DNA from: Comamonas sp.
Lineage (GTDB): Bacteria; Pseudomonadota; Gammaproteobacteria; Burkholderiales; Burkholderiaceae_C
Length of the DNA: 14,833 bases
Assembly: GCA_019236485.1 (NCBI GenBank)
Contig: JAFAIY010000490.1
Location: 1 to 14,833, forward strand
Direction of reading: 5' to 3'
Part shown: one piece after another, positions 6,988 through 13,637 of the stretch
How the letters are laid out: every line of letters begins with the position of its first letter
Position numbering within the stretch: the first letter of the stretch is position 1
Position numbers and translations under genes: made by a program
Notes under the pieces: model-generated
Told to the model about the DNA's origin: nothing
The model's database searches: none
Seen by the model: only the letters and a program-made list of their open reading frames with translations

Positions 6988-7980
6988 GTGACTCTGCTGC
7001 CTATACTCGTGTGGGTGGAACCCAATCTATCGACCAAAGACCTGAGGGCCGTTGTCGCTCTCAGCCAAACCAAAAGCTTTGGCCAAGCCGCCCTACTCGT
7101 TCACCTATCCCAATCTGCCCTGTCTGCACTGATTGCACGTGTTGAATCGCAAATCGGAGCACGGCTGTTTGAACGAACCACACGCGCCGTAGAACTGACT
7201 GACGCAGGACTGGTTTTTACAGCTCATGCGCAAGAATTGTTACGCGATACACAACGTGCTCTGCGTGCCGTATCCGATACCGTTCAGCTCAAAACAGGCT
7301 CGGTCACTGTCGCAGCCCTACCTTCTCTCGCCGCTTCGCTGGTACCAAAGGTGTTCGCTGAATTTTCGCGATCGCACCCAGAGGTTCGACTTGCTCTGCT
7401 CGACACATTGTCCGGGCCCGCGTTTGATCTGGTGCGAGATGGCAAAGTGGACTTTGCATTGACGGCGGCAGACCCAAAGCAAGAAGACTTGGCATATGAG
7501 CAATTGACCGAGGACCAGTTCTTGGTCATTTGCCCCGAAGGACATCCTCTCTGCTCGAAGTCGGACCCCATCTCCATCGAGAGCACTCTGGACTATCCAC
7601 ACATTTCCATGTCTGGATCGGCGAGTGTTCGCCAATATATCGACGCCAACTTGTTTGCAAAAGGCATCCGATTCAACCCGACATTCGAGGTTGATCACAT
7701 CGCCACCATTGGCGCCTTGGTCAGCGAGGGGTTGGGCATCAGCGCCCTGCCGGAAACAGCAATCTCTTTACTGAAAGCTGGCCGGCTTGCACATCTACCT
7801 CTGTCTGCCCCTGGCATTCAACGCCCATTGGGTATGGTGATGCGCCGTCATGCACCACAGAGCCCCGCAGCCGAAGAGCTAGGCAGACTGCTCAAAAAAC
7901 ACCTGCGTCGTGCTCTCTATGAATCCGCCCCTACGATTTCCCCAAGGCCCAGGCTCGAAACCAAACCACCAAAGAACTAG
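6988..7980 (+). CDS. LysR-type transcriptional regulator
   Basis: The product has 330 residues, slightly above the usual 290-310. An N-terminal winged helix-turn-helix (about 16-76: LSTKDLRAVVALSQTKSFGQ then LSQSALSALIARVE, GARLFERTTR, LTDAG) is followed by the periplasmic-binding-protein-like effector domain. That domain includes VAALPSLAASLVPKVFAEF, VDFALTA and VSEGLGISALPE. LysR regulators usually activate a neighbouring operon when a small carboxylate binds. The GTG at 6988 follows GGGAAG at a rather short distance; in-frame GTG codons at 7009 and 7015 are alternatives and would give a more typical N-terminus. It lies 27 bp after the TTT gene, probably in one transcript, and converges on the chemoreceptor gene. 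The proline- and basic-rich tail (about 312-330) is extra. Confidence 0.9.
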   Translation: MTLLPILVWVEPNLSTKDLRAVVALSQTKSFGQAALLVHLSQSALSALIARVESQIGARLFERTTRAVELTDAGLVFTAHAQELLRDTQRALRAVSDTVQLKTGSVTVAALPSLAASLVPKVFAEFSRSHPEVRLALLDTLSGPAFDLVRDGKVDFALTAADPKQEDLAYEQLTEDQFLVICPEGHPLCSKSDPISIESTLDYPHISMSGSASVRQYIDANLFAKGIRFNPTFEVDHIATIGALVSEGLGISALPETAISLLKAGRLAHLPLSAPGIQRPLGMVMRRHAPQSPAAEELGRLLKKHLRRALYESAPTISPRPRLETKPPKN

Positions 7981-8040
7981 TGCTCAATGTGCCTTGCTGG
8001 CTTAGTTCAGTTCAACTGCGAAAACGGAATTAAATTTCCA

Positions 8041-9894
8041 TCAAGACATTAGGGGACGGACTTGAGCACTGCCGAGCTTGAACACACCCACCGTGCGCGC
8101 CAACCTGCCCGTCTGCTGACGCAGGCTTTCGGCGGCAGCCGCGCTCTGTTCGACCAGCGCGGCATTCTGCTGAGTAACATCGTCCAACTGACGCACGGCG
8201 TCCCCAACAGAGACAATGCCCTCCCGCTGTTCGGTGCTGGCCCGCGTGATTTCGCCGATCAAGCTGCTGACACGCTCGACCTGCCGGACTATGTCGTCCA
8301 TAGTCTTTCCCGCACTGCTCACTAGATCCGCCCCCGCTTCGACCTTATTCACACTGCTGCCGATCAGGCCTCTGATGTCCTTTGCAGCCTGGGCGCTGCG
8401 TTGAGCCAGTTGGCGAACCTCGCCCGCCACCACAGCAAAGCCCCGCCCCTGCTCTCCGGCACGCGCCGCCTCGACCGCGGCGTTAAGCGCCAGGATGTTG
8501 GTCTGGAAAGCCAAGCTGTCGATCACAGCAGTGATTTCCGCAATCTGCCGAGAGCCGCTGCTAATCTCTTCCATGGTCGCAACCACCTGCCCGACGACTT
8601 GGCCACCCTGAGCCGCAACATCGGAAGCATCGCTAGCAAGCCTTTGCGCCTGCTGGGCAGCTTCGGCGCTATGCCGAACATTACCGACCAACTGCTCCAT
8701 GGCTGAAGCTGTCTGCTGAAGTTGGCCTGCGGCGATCTCGGTACGCCGCGAAAGGTCTTGGTTACCTGCTTCGATCTCCACTGTGGCTTGCTGGACCGAG
8801 TCGCTGCCGGCACGGATCTCGTGCAGGACGGCAGCAATTTTCTCAACGAACCGATTGAAAGCTCCCGCGATTTGCGCCACTTCATCACGCCCATGTACCG
8901 GTAAACGGCGACTGAGGTCACCGTCTCCCGAACCTATTTCCTCCATGGCGTCACGTACCTCGGACAGGCGCCGGAACGCCCGTGCCGTCAACAAACCAAC
9001 CGCCAACGCTGCACCCAGAGCCACCAGCACGATGGCAATAGCCGATGTCTGAAGCACATGGCCCAACCCAGCGGTGGCTTCGGCACGGTCCAGCACCACA
9101 ACCATTACCCAGTCTGTGCCGCGCACGGGTTTGGCGCGTAGCAACTTGGGAACGCCGTTGAACTCCAAATCAATCGGCGCATCAGCATGGATCAACGCCG
9201 CCACCATCTTGGGTGTGAGCTGATCAGACAGGATGCTGGCTGGCTTGCGTATCAACTCGGCATCGGGATGCGCAAGCAGCTGGCCGCTGCCGTCAACTAC
9301 AAAGCCAAAGCTGGAAGGTGTGGGGTGGACTGCCGCAACGACCTCGCGCACTCCGCCGAGAAACACCGCAGCAGAGACCGCACCAGCCGGTTTACCATCC
9401 CTGAGCAAAGGTGCGGCGAAGGACACCATTGCCTTGCCGGTATTCGCGTCCGCATAGGGTTTGGTCACCAACAACTTGCCAGCCGCCACCGCTTCCTTGT
9501 ACCAAGGTCGGCTGGTGGGGTCAAAACCCGGAGGAGTCGGTTTGCTGGAAACGGCCGTCTTGTCTTCCCAACCCGCAGTCACAATTCGGAATCCACCAGA
9601 CAGCTCAAGCTGTCGCACCACCGTCTTCGCATCACCCTGCCCCAATGCCTCAACAGCAGCCCCAACCATGGCAGCACGCGATGCAACCCATTCATCGACT
9701 GCAAGCGCATGGCCGCTGGCAACAGCCGCCAAGTTCTGCTCTACAGCTTCCAGACTACTGCCACGGACGATGTAATAGGTCGCACCACCCGTAAGAGCCA
9801 ATGCCGCCGCCACACTGGCAGTGCAGGACACAAGCATGCGTACACGAAGGCTTGAAAGCAAAGGTAGATGAGCAGAGGTTGTGAAGCGTTTCAT
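8041..9894 (-). CDS. Methyl-accepting chemotaxis protein with periplasmic dCache-like sensor
   Basis: This 617-residue inner-membrane chemoreceptor has TM1 at about 18-43, a periplasmic double-Cache sensor at about 44-272, TM2 at about 283-306, HAMP at about 305-358 and a signalling coiled coil at about 370-600. The CheA/CheW-contacting hairpin is unmistakable ([20 protein letters not shown] then [17 protein letters not shown], 458-494). The sensor shows SRPWYKEA (128-135) and [10 protein letters not shown] (145-154), typical of the membrane-distal Cache module. It lacks the Asp of the amino-acid-binding dCache signature (GAVSAAVFL where those have a GVxGxD-type strand) and has Phe124 where they have Tyr, so an organic acid or other ligand is more likely. 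The tail ends RPLMS with no CheR/CheB-tethering pentapeptide. The ATG at 9894 has no clear ribosome site. It lies between two acid-catabolism clusters. Confidence 0.9.
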   Translation of the reverse strand: MKRFTTSAHLPLLSSLRVRMLVSCTASVAAALALTGGATYYIVRGSSLEAVEQNLAAVASGHALAVDEWVASRAAMVGAAVEALGQGDAKTVVRQLELSGGFRIVTAGWEDKTAVSSKPTPPGFDPTSRPWYKEAVAAGKLLVTKPYADANTGKAMVSFAAPLLRDGKPAGAVSAAVFLGGVREVVAAVHPTPSSFGFVVDGSGQLLAHPDAELIRKPASILSDQLTPKMVAALIHADAPIDLEFNGVPKLLRAKPVRGTDWVMVVVLDRAEATAGLGHVLQTSAIAIVLVALGAALAVGLLTARAFRRLSEVRDAMEEIGSGDGDLSRRLPVHGRDEVAQIAGAFNRFVEKIAAVLHEIRAGSDSVQQATVEIEAGNQDLSRRTEIAAGQLQQTASAMEQLVGNVRHSAEAAQQAQRLASDASDVAAQGGQVVGQVVATMEEISSGSRQIAEITAVIDSLAFQTNILALNAAVEAARAGEQGRGFAVVAGEVRQLAQRSAQAAKDIRGLIGSSVNKVEAGADLVSSAGKTMDDIVRQVERVSSLIGEITRASTEQREGIVSVGDAVRQLDDVTQQNAALVEQSAAAAESLRQQTGRLARTVGVFKLGSAQVRPLMS

Positions 9895-10087
9895 ATTTAA
9901 TATTTTTTAATTTCGAAATACATTGTTAAGTTTCGATACCTGCAGAAACAAAACATCACAGATAAGGAGTGCTGACTTGTAGTCAGTAAATATGTGCGCG
10001 CTCTACTAGATTGGGTGCAGTCAGTACCATCAGAGCGGGCAGGCTTGCTGAGGGTGGATGCTTAGATCAAACCGTTATCAGCAAGCT
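9895..10087. other. Upstream region of the chemoreceptor gene
   Basis: No gene is seen here. The first 50 bp are AT-rich and contain TTTCGAAAT and TTTCGATAC in direct repeat, a plausible place for the leftward promoter. A small hairpin (CTGACT-TGT-AGTCAG, 9972-9986) has no T-tract. GTCAGTA occurs twice, once at the hairpin and once near 10020. I found no convincing sigma-28 flagellar promoter. Confidence 0.35.
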
Positions 10088-10260
10088 GAGCCATCAAGGA
10101 TGCCGTGGTATGCGAAGGCTCTGAGACTATTGGTAGCGGTCTATGCACCGAGTCCCATTGATCTGATGACAGAGGACCTCAAGCCGAAAATCGGTTCGGA
10201 GCAGTAGTGATCGTGGCCCTGTGGCTGTCGACAGGGGTCGCAGCATGGAGCTGGCGCAAG
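10088..10260 (+). pseudogene. Remnant of a DUF1232 (YkvA-family) membrane protein gene
   Basis: In one frame (10088-10204) the sequence reads EPSRMPWYAKALRLLVAVY then APSPIDL, the hallmark helix of DUF1232/YkvA proteins, which usually continue IPDF(I/L)PVLGYLDD. Here it runs straight into MTEDLKPKIGSEQ and a stop at 10205. In the next frame (10204-10260) it resumes as VVIVALWLSTGVAAWSWRK. This resembles the C-terminal membrane helix that follows a KPxSxxG segment in some relatives. The simplest reading is an intact gene that lost roughly 40 codons after SPIDL, suffered a frameshift at about 10200-10206, and lost its N-terminus. No start codon with a ribosome site is left. The original role is unknown. 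Confidence 0.62.
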
Positions 10261-10373
10261 CCACGTCTAATCGGAACAGATTCCAGGCTTCATGCCATGA
10301 GCGGATGCACGGACATGACCGCTTGAAACCTAGTTCGAGAACATACCAGGTGTCAAAAGACGCATGTGAACTG

Positions 10374-11231
10374 TCAACGCGTTTCGAAGACATCCATACA
10401 AACATGCCGCTGCTCACCGAGTCCCTGCGCAGACAGGCGCATGGTGTCTCCAGCCTTGAGAAAAACCGGAGCAGGTTTCTGACCCAGACCTACACCTGCG
10501 GGAGTGCCGGTCAGAATCACATCGCCAGCTTCCAGTGTCATGAATTGGCTGATGTAGCTGATGAGCTTGGGTATCCCTGCAATAAGGTTTGCCGTACTGC
10601 TGTCCTGCATGCGCTTGCCGTTGACATCCAGTTCAAGCGCAATGTCGTGCGGGTCCGTGATTTCATCGGCTGTAACCAGCCAGGGTCCCAGCGGAGCAAA
10701 GGTGTCGTGGCTTTTACCCTTGTCCCATGTGCCGCCGCGCTCAATCTGCCAAGCTCGTTCCGAGACATCATTGGCCAATACATACCCGGCGACTTGGGCT
10801 AATGCTTGACCCTCGCTAACACGCTGCGTTCGGGCGCCCATCACGACACCTAGCTCAACCTCCCAGTCAACCTTGCTCGCGCCCGGGGGAATCTGTATCG
10901 CGTCATCAGGACCGCAGATTGCTGTCACGGCTTTCATGAACAGGATTGGTTCATCGGGAAGCTGCAACCCGGCTTCTATTGCGTGGTCTTCGTAGTTAAG
11001 TCCCACGCCAACCAGTTTGCCCACCTGAGCCACAGGACAGCCCAGGCGCGGCGTTCCCTCAACCTTGGGCAGGCGGGACCAGTCTGTATGTCGGATGCGA
11101 TCCAGTGTGTCAGGGCTGAGCTGCCCCGGACCCCAGTCGGGCACCAGGGTCGATGCATCGCGCAGCGCACCGTCGGCATCCAGCACGGCCGGACGCTCTG
11201 CACCCGCTCTGCCATAGCGAAGAAGTTTCAC
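10374..11231 (-). CDS. Fumarylacetoacetate hydrolase (FAH) family protein
   Basis: This 285-residue cytoplasmic enzyme belongs to the FAH superfamily, whose members are Mg2+-dependent hydrolases, isomerases, decarboxylases or hydratases acting on keto or enol acids. The short N-terminal domain (1-70) precedes the catalytic barrel. Metal ligands are Glu124 and Glu126 (DWEVELGVV) and Asp155 (ANDVSER). The NYEDHAIE segment (79-86) gives the lid His83 and Glu86, and TGTPAGVG at 241-248 is the usual C-terminal loop. It most resembles the group often annotated 2-hydroxyhepta-2,4-diene-1,7-dioate isomerase or ureidoglycolate lyase, names that are rarely reliable. The start is GTG with AGGAG about 9 bp upstream. 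It follows the AMDase-like gene by 43 bp on the same strand and is probably co-transcribed with it. Confidence 0.9.
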   Translation of the reverse strand: MKLLRYGRAGAERPAVLDADGALRDASTLVPDWGPGQLSPDTLDRIRHTDWSRLPKVEGTPRLGCPVAQVGKLVGVGLNYEDHAIEAGLQLPDEPILFMKAVTAICGPDDAIQIPPGASKVDWEVELGVVMGARTQRVSEGQALAQVAGYVLANDVSERAWQIERGGTWDKGKSHDTFAPLGPWLVTADEITDPHDIALELDVNGKRMQDSSTANLIAGIPKLISYISQFMTLEAGDVILTGTPAGVGLGQKPAPVFLKAGDTMRLSAQGLGEQRHVCMDVFETR

Positions 11232-11274
11232 GATCTATTTCTCCTAGAAGTCAGTTCCGCGTTTACCGAGCACA

Positions 11275-12006
11275 TCACGCAACGCCGAACAGTCGACCCC
11301 AGCCCTGCACAGCAGAGGGATCACGCCCTGCCGCACGCAGCATGCCCCAGACGGTGGTGCTCACGGTGTCGAGCAGCGGCACACCCCAGCGTCGCTCCAC
11401 CTCCGGGGCCAGATGTGCGGCGTGCAGATTGGTGCAGTAGGTGACGACGGCGTCGGGTCTGCCTTCCTCGATCACCTCGCCAATGAGTTCCAGTAGTTGC
11501 TCTGGTGGCACCAGCGCGAAGCTATGGTTGACCGAGATGTTCAGATGCCGGTGCGCCGTGGTTTCGACACCTGCGGCCCGGTAGTTGTTCACGATGCATC
11601 GCTGCACGTCCGCCGTGTAGGGGCTGACGATGGCGAGCTTTTTCACCGAGAGCTTTTCCATCAGTTCGTTGAGCGCCAGGATGGCTGTTGTGGCCTTGAT
11701 GCCCGTGCGCTCCTGGATGCGCTGGCACAGCTGCACGTCGGCATCGAAGCCGCGCCAGCCTGCGGCCGTGCCGCTCCAGCCGATCACATCCACCTTGGCA
11801 TCGGCCAGGAGTTCGGCGGCAGCCAGGATTTTGCTGTCGTCAAACTGGTTCATCGCCCCTTCAGCCAACGAAATCTCGGTGACCTTGAAGCGGGAAAAAT
11901 GGGCTGAACACCGGCCGGCGCTGGCAGCCAAAGCGCTGGTCAGCGGCTCCAGCGCGGTGTTGGAAGAAGGCGTGAGCACGCCCAGGCATGTCGTAGTTGC
12001 AGTCAT
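11275..12006 (-). CDS. Asp/Glu racemase superfamily enzyme, arylmalonate decarboxylase/maleate isomerase-like
   Basis: This 243-residue product has the two-domain fold of the aspartate/glutamate racemase superfamily. GVLTPSSNTALEP (9-21) is the N-terminal substrate loop. Members that racemise or isomerise use two cysteines. Here the first site reads WSGTAAGWRG (77-86) with no cysteine and the second reads VVTYCTNLH with Cys191. Bordetella arylmalonate decarboxylase likewise has Gly74 (MGTS) and a single Cys188, and also ends in a similar GYGRLF sequence (here GWGRLF, 235-240). The enzyme is therefore more likely a decarboxylase or a one-base isomerase than a true racemase. ATG 12006 has GGAG about 9 bp upstream. 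It heads a leftward operon with the FAH gene and diverges from the transporter. Confidence 0.82.
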   Translation of the reverse strand: MTATTTCLGVLTPSSNTALEPLTSALAASAGRCSAHFSRFKVTEISLAEGAMNQFDDSKILAAAELLADAKVDVIGWSGTAAGWRGFDADVQLCQRIQERTGIKATTAILALNELMEKLSVKKLAIVSPYTADVQRCIVNNYRAAGVETTAHRHLNISVNHSFALVPPEQLLELIGEVIEEGRPDAVVTYCTNLHAAHLAPEVERRWGVPLLDTVSTTVWGMLRAAGRDPSAVQGWGRLFGVA

Positions 12007-12077
12007 CTTGCTTGTCTCCGTTGTATGTCTAGCCGGTGTGGCGGCTTGCGCGCATTGTTCATCTTGTCAGAGACAAC

Positions 12078-12095
12078 GTCAACAATAGTGTTGAC
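12078..12095. promoter_or_regulatory. Inverted repeat, candidate operator for the leftward operon
   Basis: GTCAACA-ATAG-TGTTGAC is a perfect 7-bp inverted repeat with a 4-bp spacer, 72 bp upstream of the AMDase-like start. Its TGTTGACA half-site (12089-12096) recurs at 12213-12220. A leftward promoter-like pair overlaps it: TTGATG (complement of 12104-12109) and TATTGT (complement of 12082-12087), 16 bp apart. Binding here would block that promoter. The cognate regulator is not identified in the window. Confidence 0.5.
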
Positions 12096-12212
12096 ATTAA
12101 TTTCATCAAAACCATAGAACGCAACGCCTTTGGGGCTGCACATCCAGTGAGCTACTTCTTTTGCCCGACAAGGCTTTACAACGATAGGCTGCTCTCTAGG
12201 TATTTACGATAT

Positions 12213-12232
12213 TGTTGACAATTTTGTCGACA
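12213..12232. promoter_or_regulatory. Inverted repeat, candidate operator for the transporter operon
   Basis: TGTTGACA and TGTCGACA are separated by ATTT, giving 8-bp arms with one mismatch. It lies 55 bp before the transporter ATG. The core TTGACAA-TT-TTGTCGA is like sites of GntR- or IclR-type repressors, though this is only a resemblance. The block at 12089-12108 matches this one at 14 of 20 positions, so the divergent region appears to carry one operator per operon. Confidence 0.5.
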
Positions 12233-12287
12233 TTTAGATTTCGAACTCACATCGAACAACTATTCAACCGATGGAGTGAGACTCGAG

Positions 12288-13595
12288 ATGCAAATCCCCA
12301 CAACACTTTCCACGTCGCATGCGGCGGCGGCACCAACCAGGGTGCGCTGGAAGATCTTTTTGATGATGCTTTTCCTGATCGCGGTCAATTACATTGACCG
12401 TGCATCGCTGTCTGTGGCCATGCCCATGATCGCCAAGGAGTTCGATCTCAGCCCGGCCATTCAGGGCCTGTTGATGAGCTCCTTCTTCTGGACCTATGCG
12501 TTCATGCAGATTCCAGGGGGCATGCTGGCCGACCGCTTCGGTCCGCGCGTCGTGATCGTCTGCTCCACGCTGGGTTGGGGCTTCTTTCAGGCCATTGCCG
12601 CCGTGTGCACTGGCTGGGTGTCGCTACTGATTACCCGCCTGGGATTGGGTGCGGCTGAAGCACCGATCTACCCGGCAGGTGGCAAGCTCAACGGCATCTG
12701 GATGACCCAGAACGAACGCGGGCGCGGCGCCACGTTGCTGGACGGAGGCGCTCCGCTGGGCGCAGCCCTGGGCGCACTGATCATTGCAGGGCTGCTGACC
12801 CATTTCGATTCCTGGCGCGTGTCCTTCGTGGTGGCCGGCGTGGGCACCATGATCACCGGTGTCTTTGCCTGGTGGTATATCCGCAACCATCCCCGTGAGC
12901 ACGCCGGCGTCAATGAAGCCGAGGCTGCTTTCATCGAGGAAGCACACGCCGCCGACCTCGCAGCCGAGCCCGCCCATGCCAGCGGCAAGGTGATGGACTT
13001 CTTCAAGTACCGCTCGGTCTGGGGCATGTTCTTCGGCTGGATGTGCTTCAACGCGCTGTTCTACGGTCTGCTGACCTGGATGCCCACCTACCTGTCCAAG
13101 GTGCACGGCATGGACATCAAGCAGATGGGCGGCGCCGTGTTCATCATGTTCTTCTCCGGCTTCGTCGGTGAAATGGTGGGCGGCTGGATCGCCGACAAAT
13201 GGAAGGCTGCCGGCGCTTCGCAAGCCAAGGTGCTGCGCACGCTGTTCGGTATCGCCTCAATCATCGCCACCATCGCCATCTACAACGTGGCCCGCTTCAA
13301 GGATCCCGTGACCATCGTGATCCTGCTGTCGGTAACGCTGTTCTTCCTGCGCTGGTGCGGTCTGTTCTGGTGCGTTCCTTCCATCCTGGGCACCCGCAAG
13401 CGCGTTGGCTTCCTGGGCGGCGTCATGAACCTGGGTGGCAACTTCGCCGGCATCGGTGTACCCATCCTGGTGGGCATCATCGTCCAGGCCACCGGCTCCT
13501 ACGACATGGCCATGATGCTGTTCGCTGCTGCGGGCGCCGGCCTGTTCATCTGCTCGTCGATCGTGATCGACTACAGCAAGAAGATCCCGGTCTAA
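12288..13595 (+). CDS. MFS transporter, anion:cation symporter (ACS) family
   Basis: This 435-residue inner-membrane transporter has about 12 hydrophobic segments with a central cytoplasmic loop around residues 205-230. The NYIDRASLSVA motif (34-44) at the end of TM1 is typical of the ACS family (glucarate, galactonate, tartrate, phthalate and hexuronate transporters). GGMLADRFGPR (77-87) is the MFS motif A, echoed in the second half by GGWIADKWK. Import of an organic anion with protons is the expected role. I chose ATG 12288 because GGAGTGAG lies just upstream; a GTG at 12276 is in frame but has a poorer ribosome site. It is divergent from the AMDase-like/FAH operon and followed 42 bp later by a serine hydrolase, so it probably imports an acid processed by those enzymes. 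Confidence 0.9.
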   Translation: MQIPTTLSTSHAAAAPTRVRWKIFLMMLFLIAVNYIDRASLSVAMPMIAKEFDLSPAIQGLLMSSFFWTYAFMQIPGGMLADRFGPRVVIVCSTLGWGFFQAIAAVCTGWVSLLITRLGLGAAEAPIYPAGGKLNGIWMTQNERGRGATLLDGGAPLGAALGALIIAGLLTHFDSWRVSFVVAGVGTMITGVFAWWYIRNHPREHAGVNEAEAAFIEEAHAADLAAEPAHASGKVMDFFKYRSVWGMFFGWMCFNALFYGLLTWMPTYLSKVHGMDIKQMGGAVFIMFFSGFVGEMVGGWIADKWKAAGASQAKVLRTLFGIASIIATIAIYNVARFKDPVTIVILLSVTLFFLRWCGLFWCVPSILGTRKRVGFLGGVMNLGGNFAGIGVPILVGIIVQATGSYDMAMMLFAAAGAGLFICSSIVIDYSKKIPV

Positions 13596-13637
13596 GCACC
13601 GCCCCCACCTCGCCTGGACACTTTGATGGAGAAGCCT

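Noticed and set aside
7981..8040. Terminator between the convergent LysR and chemoreceptor genes
   Set aside because: Only CAGTT-C-AACTG and a weak GGAA/TTCC symmetry are visible; neither forms a convincing rho-independent terminator.
9972..9986. Hairpin CTGACT-TGT-AGTCAG as a terminator
   Set aside because: The stem is short and neither strand has a following T-tract; no gene ends just upstream of it.
10221..10802. A 193-codon plus-strand frame
   Set aside because: Most of it is antisense to the FAH gene and the rest crosses the DUF1232 remnant in a different frame.
11275..12006. Naming this gene maleate isomerase or glutamate racemase
   Set aside because: The first catalytic cysteine is absent, so these two-cysteine functions are not supported.
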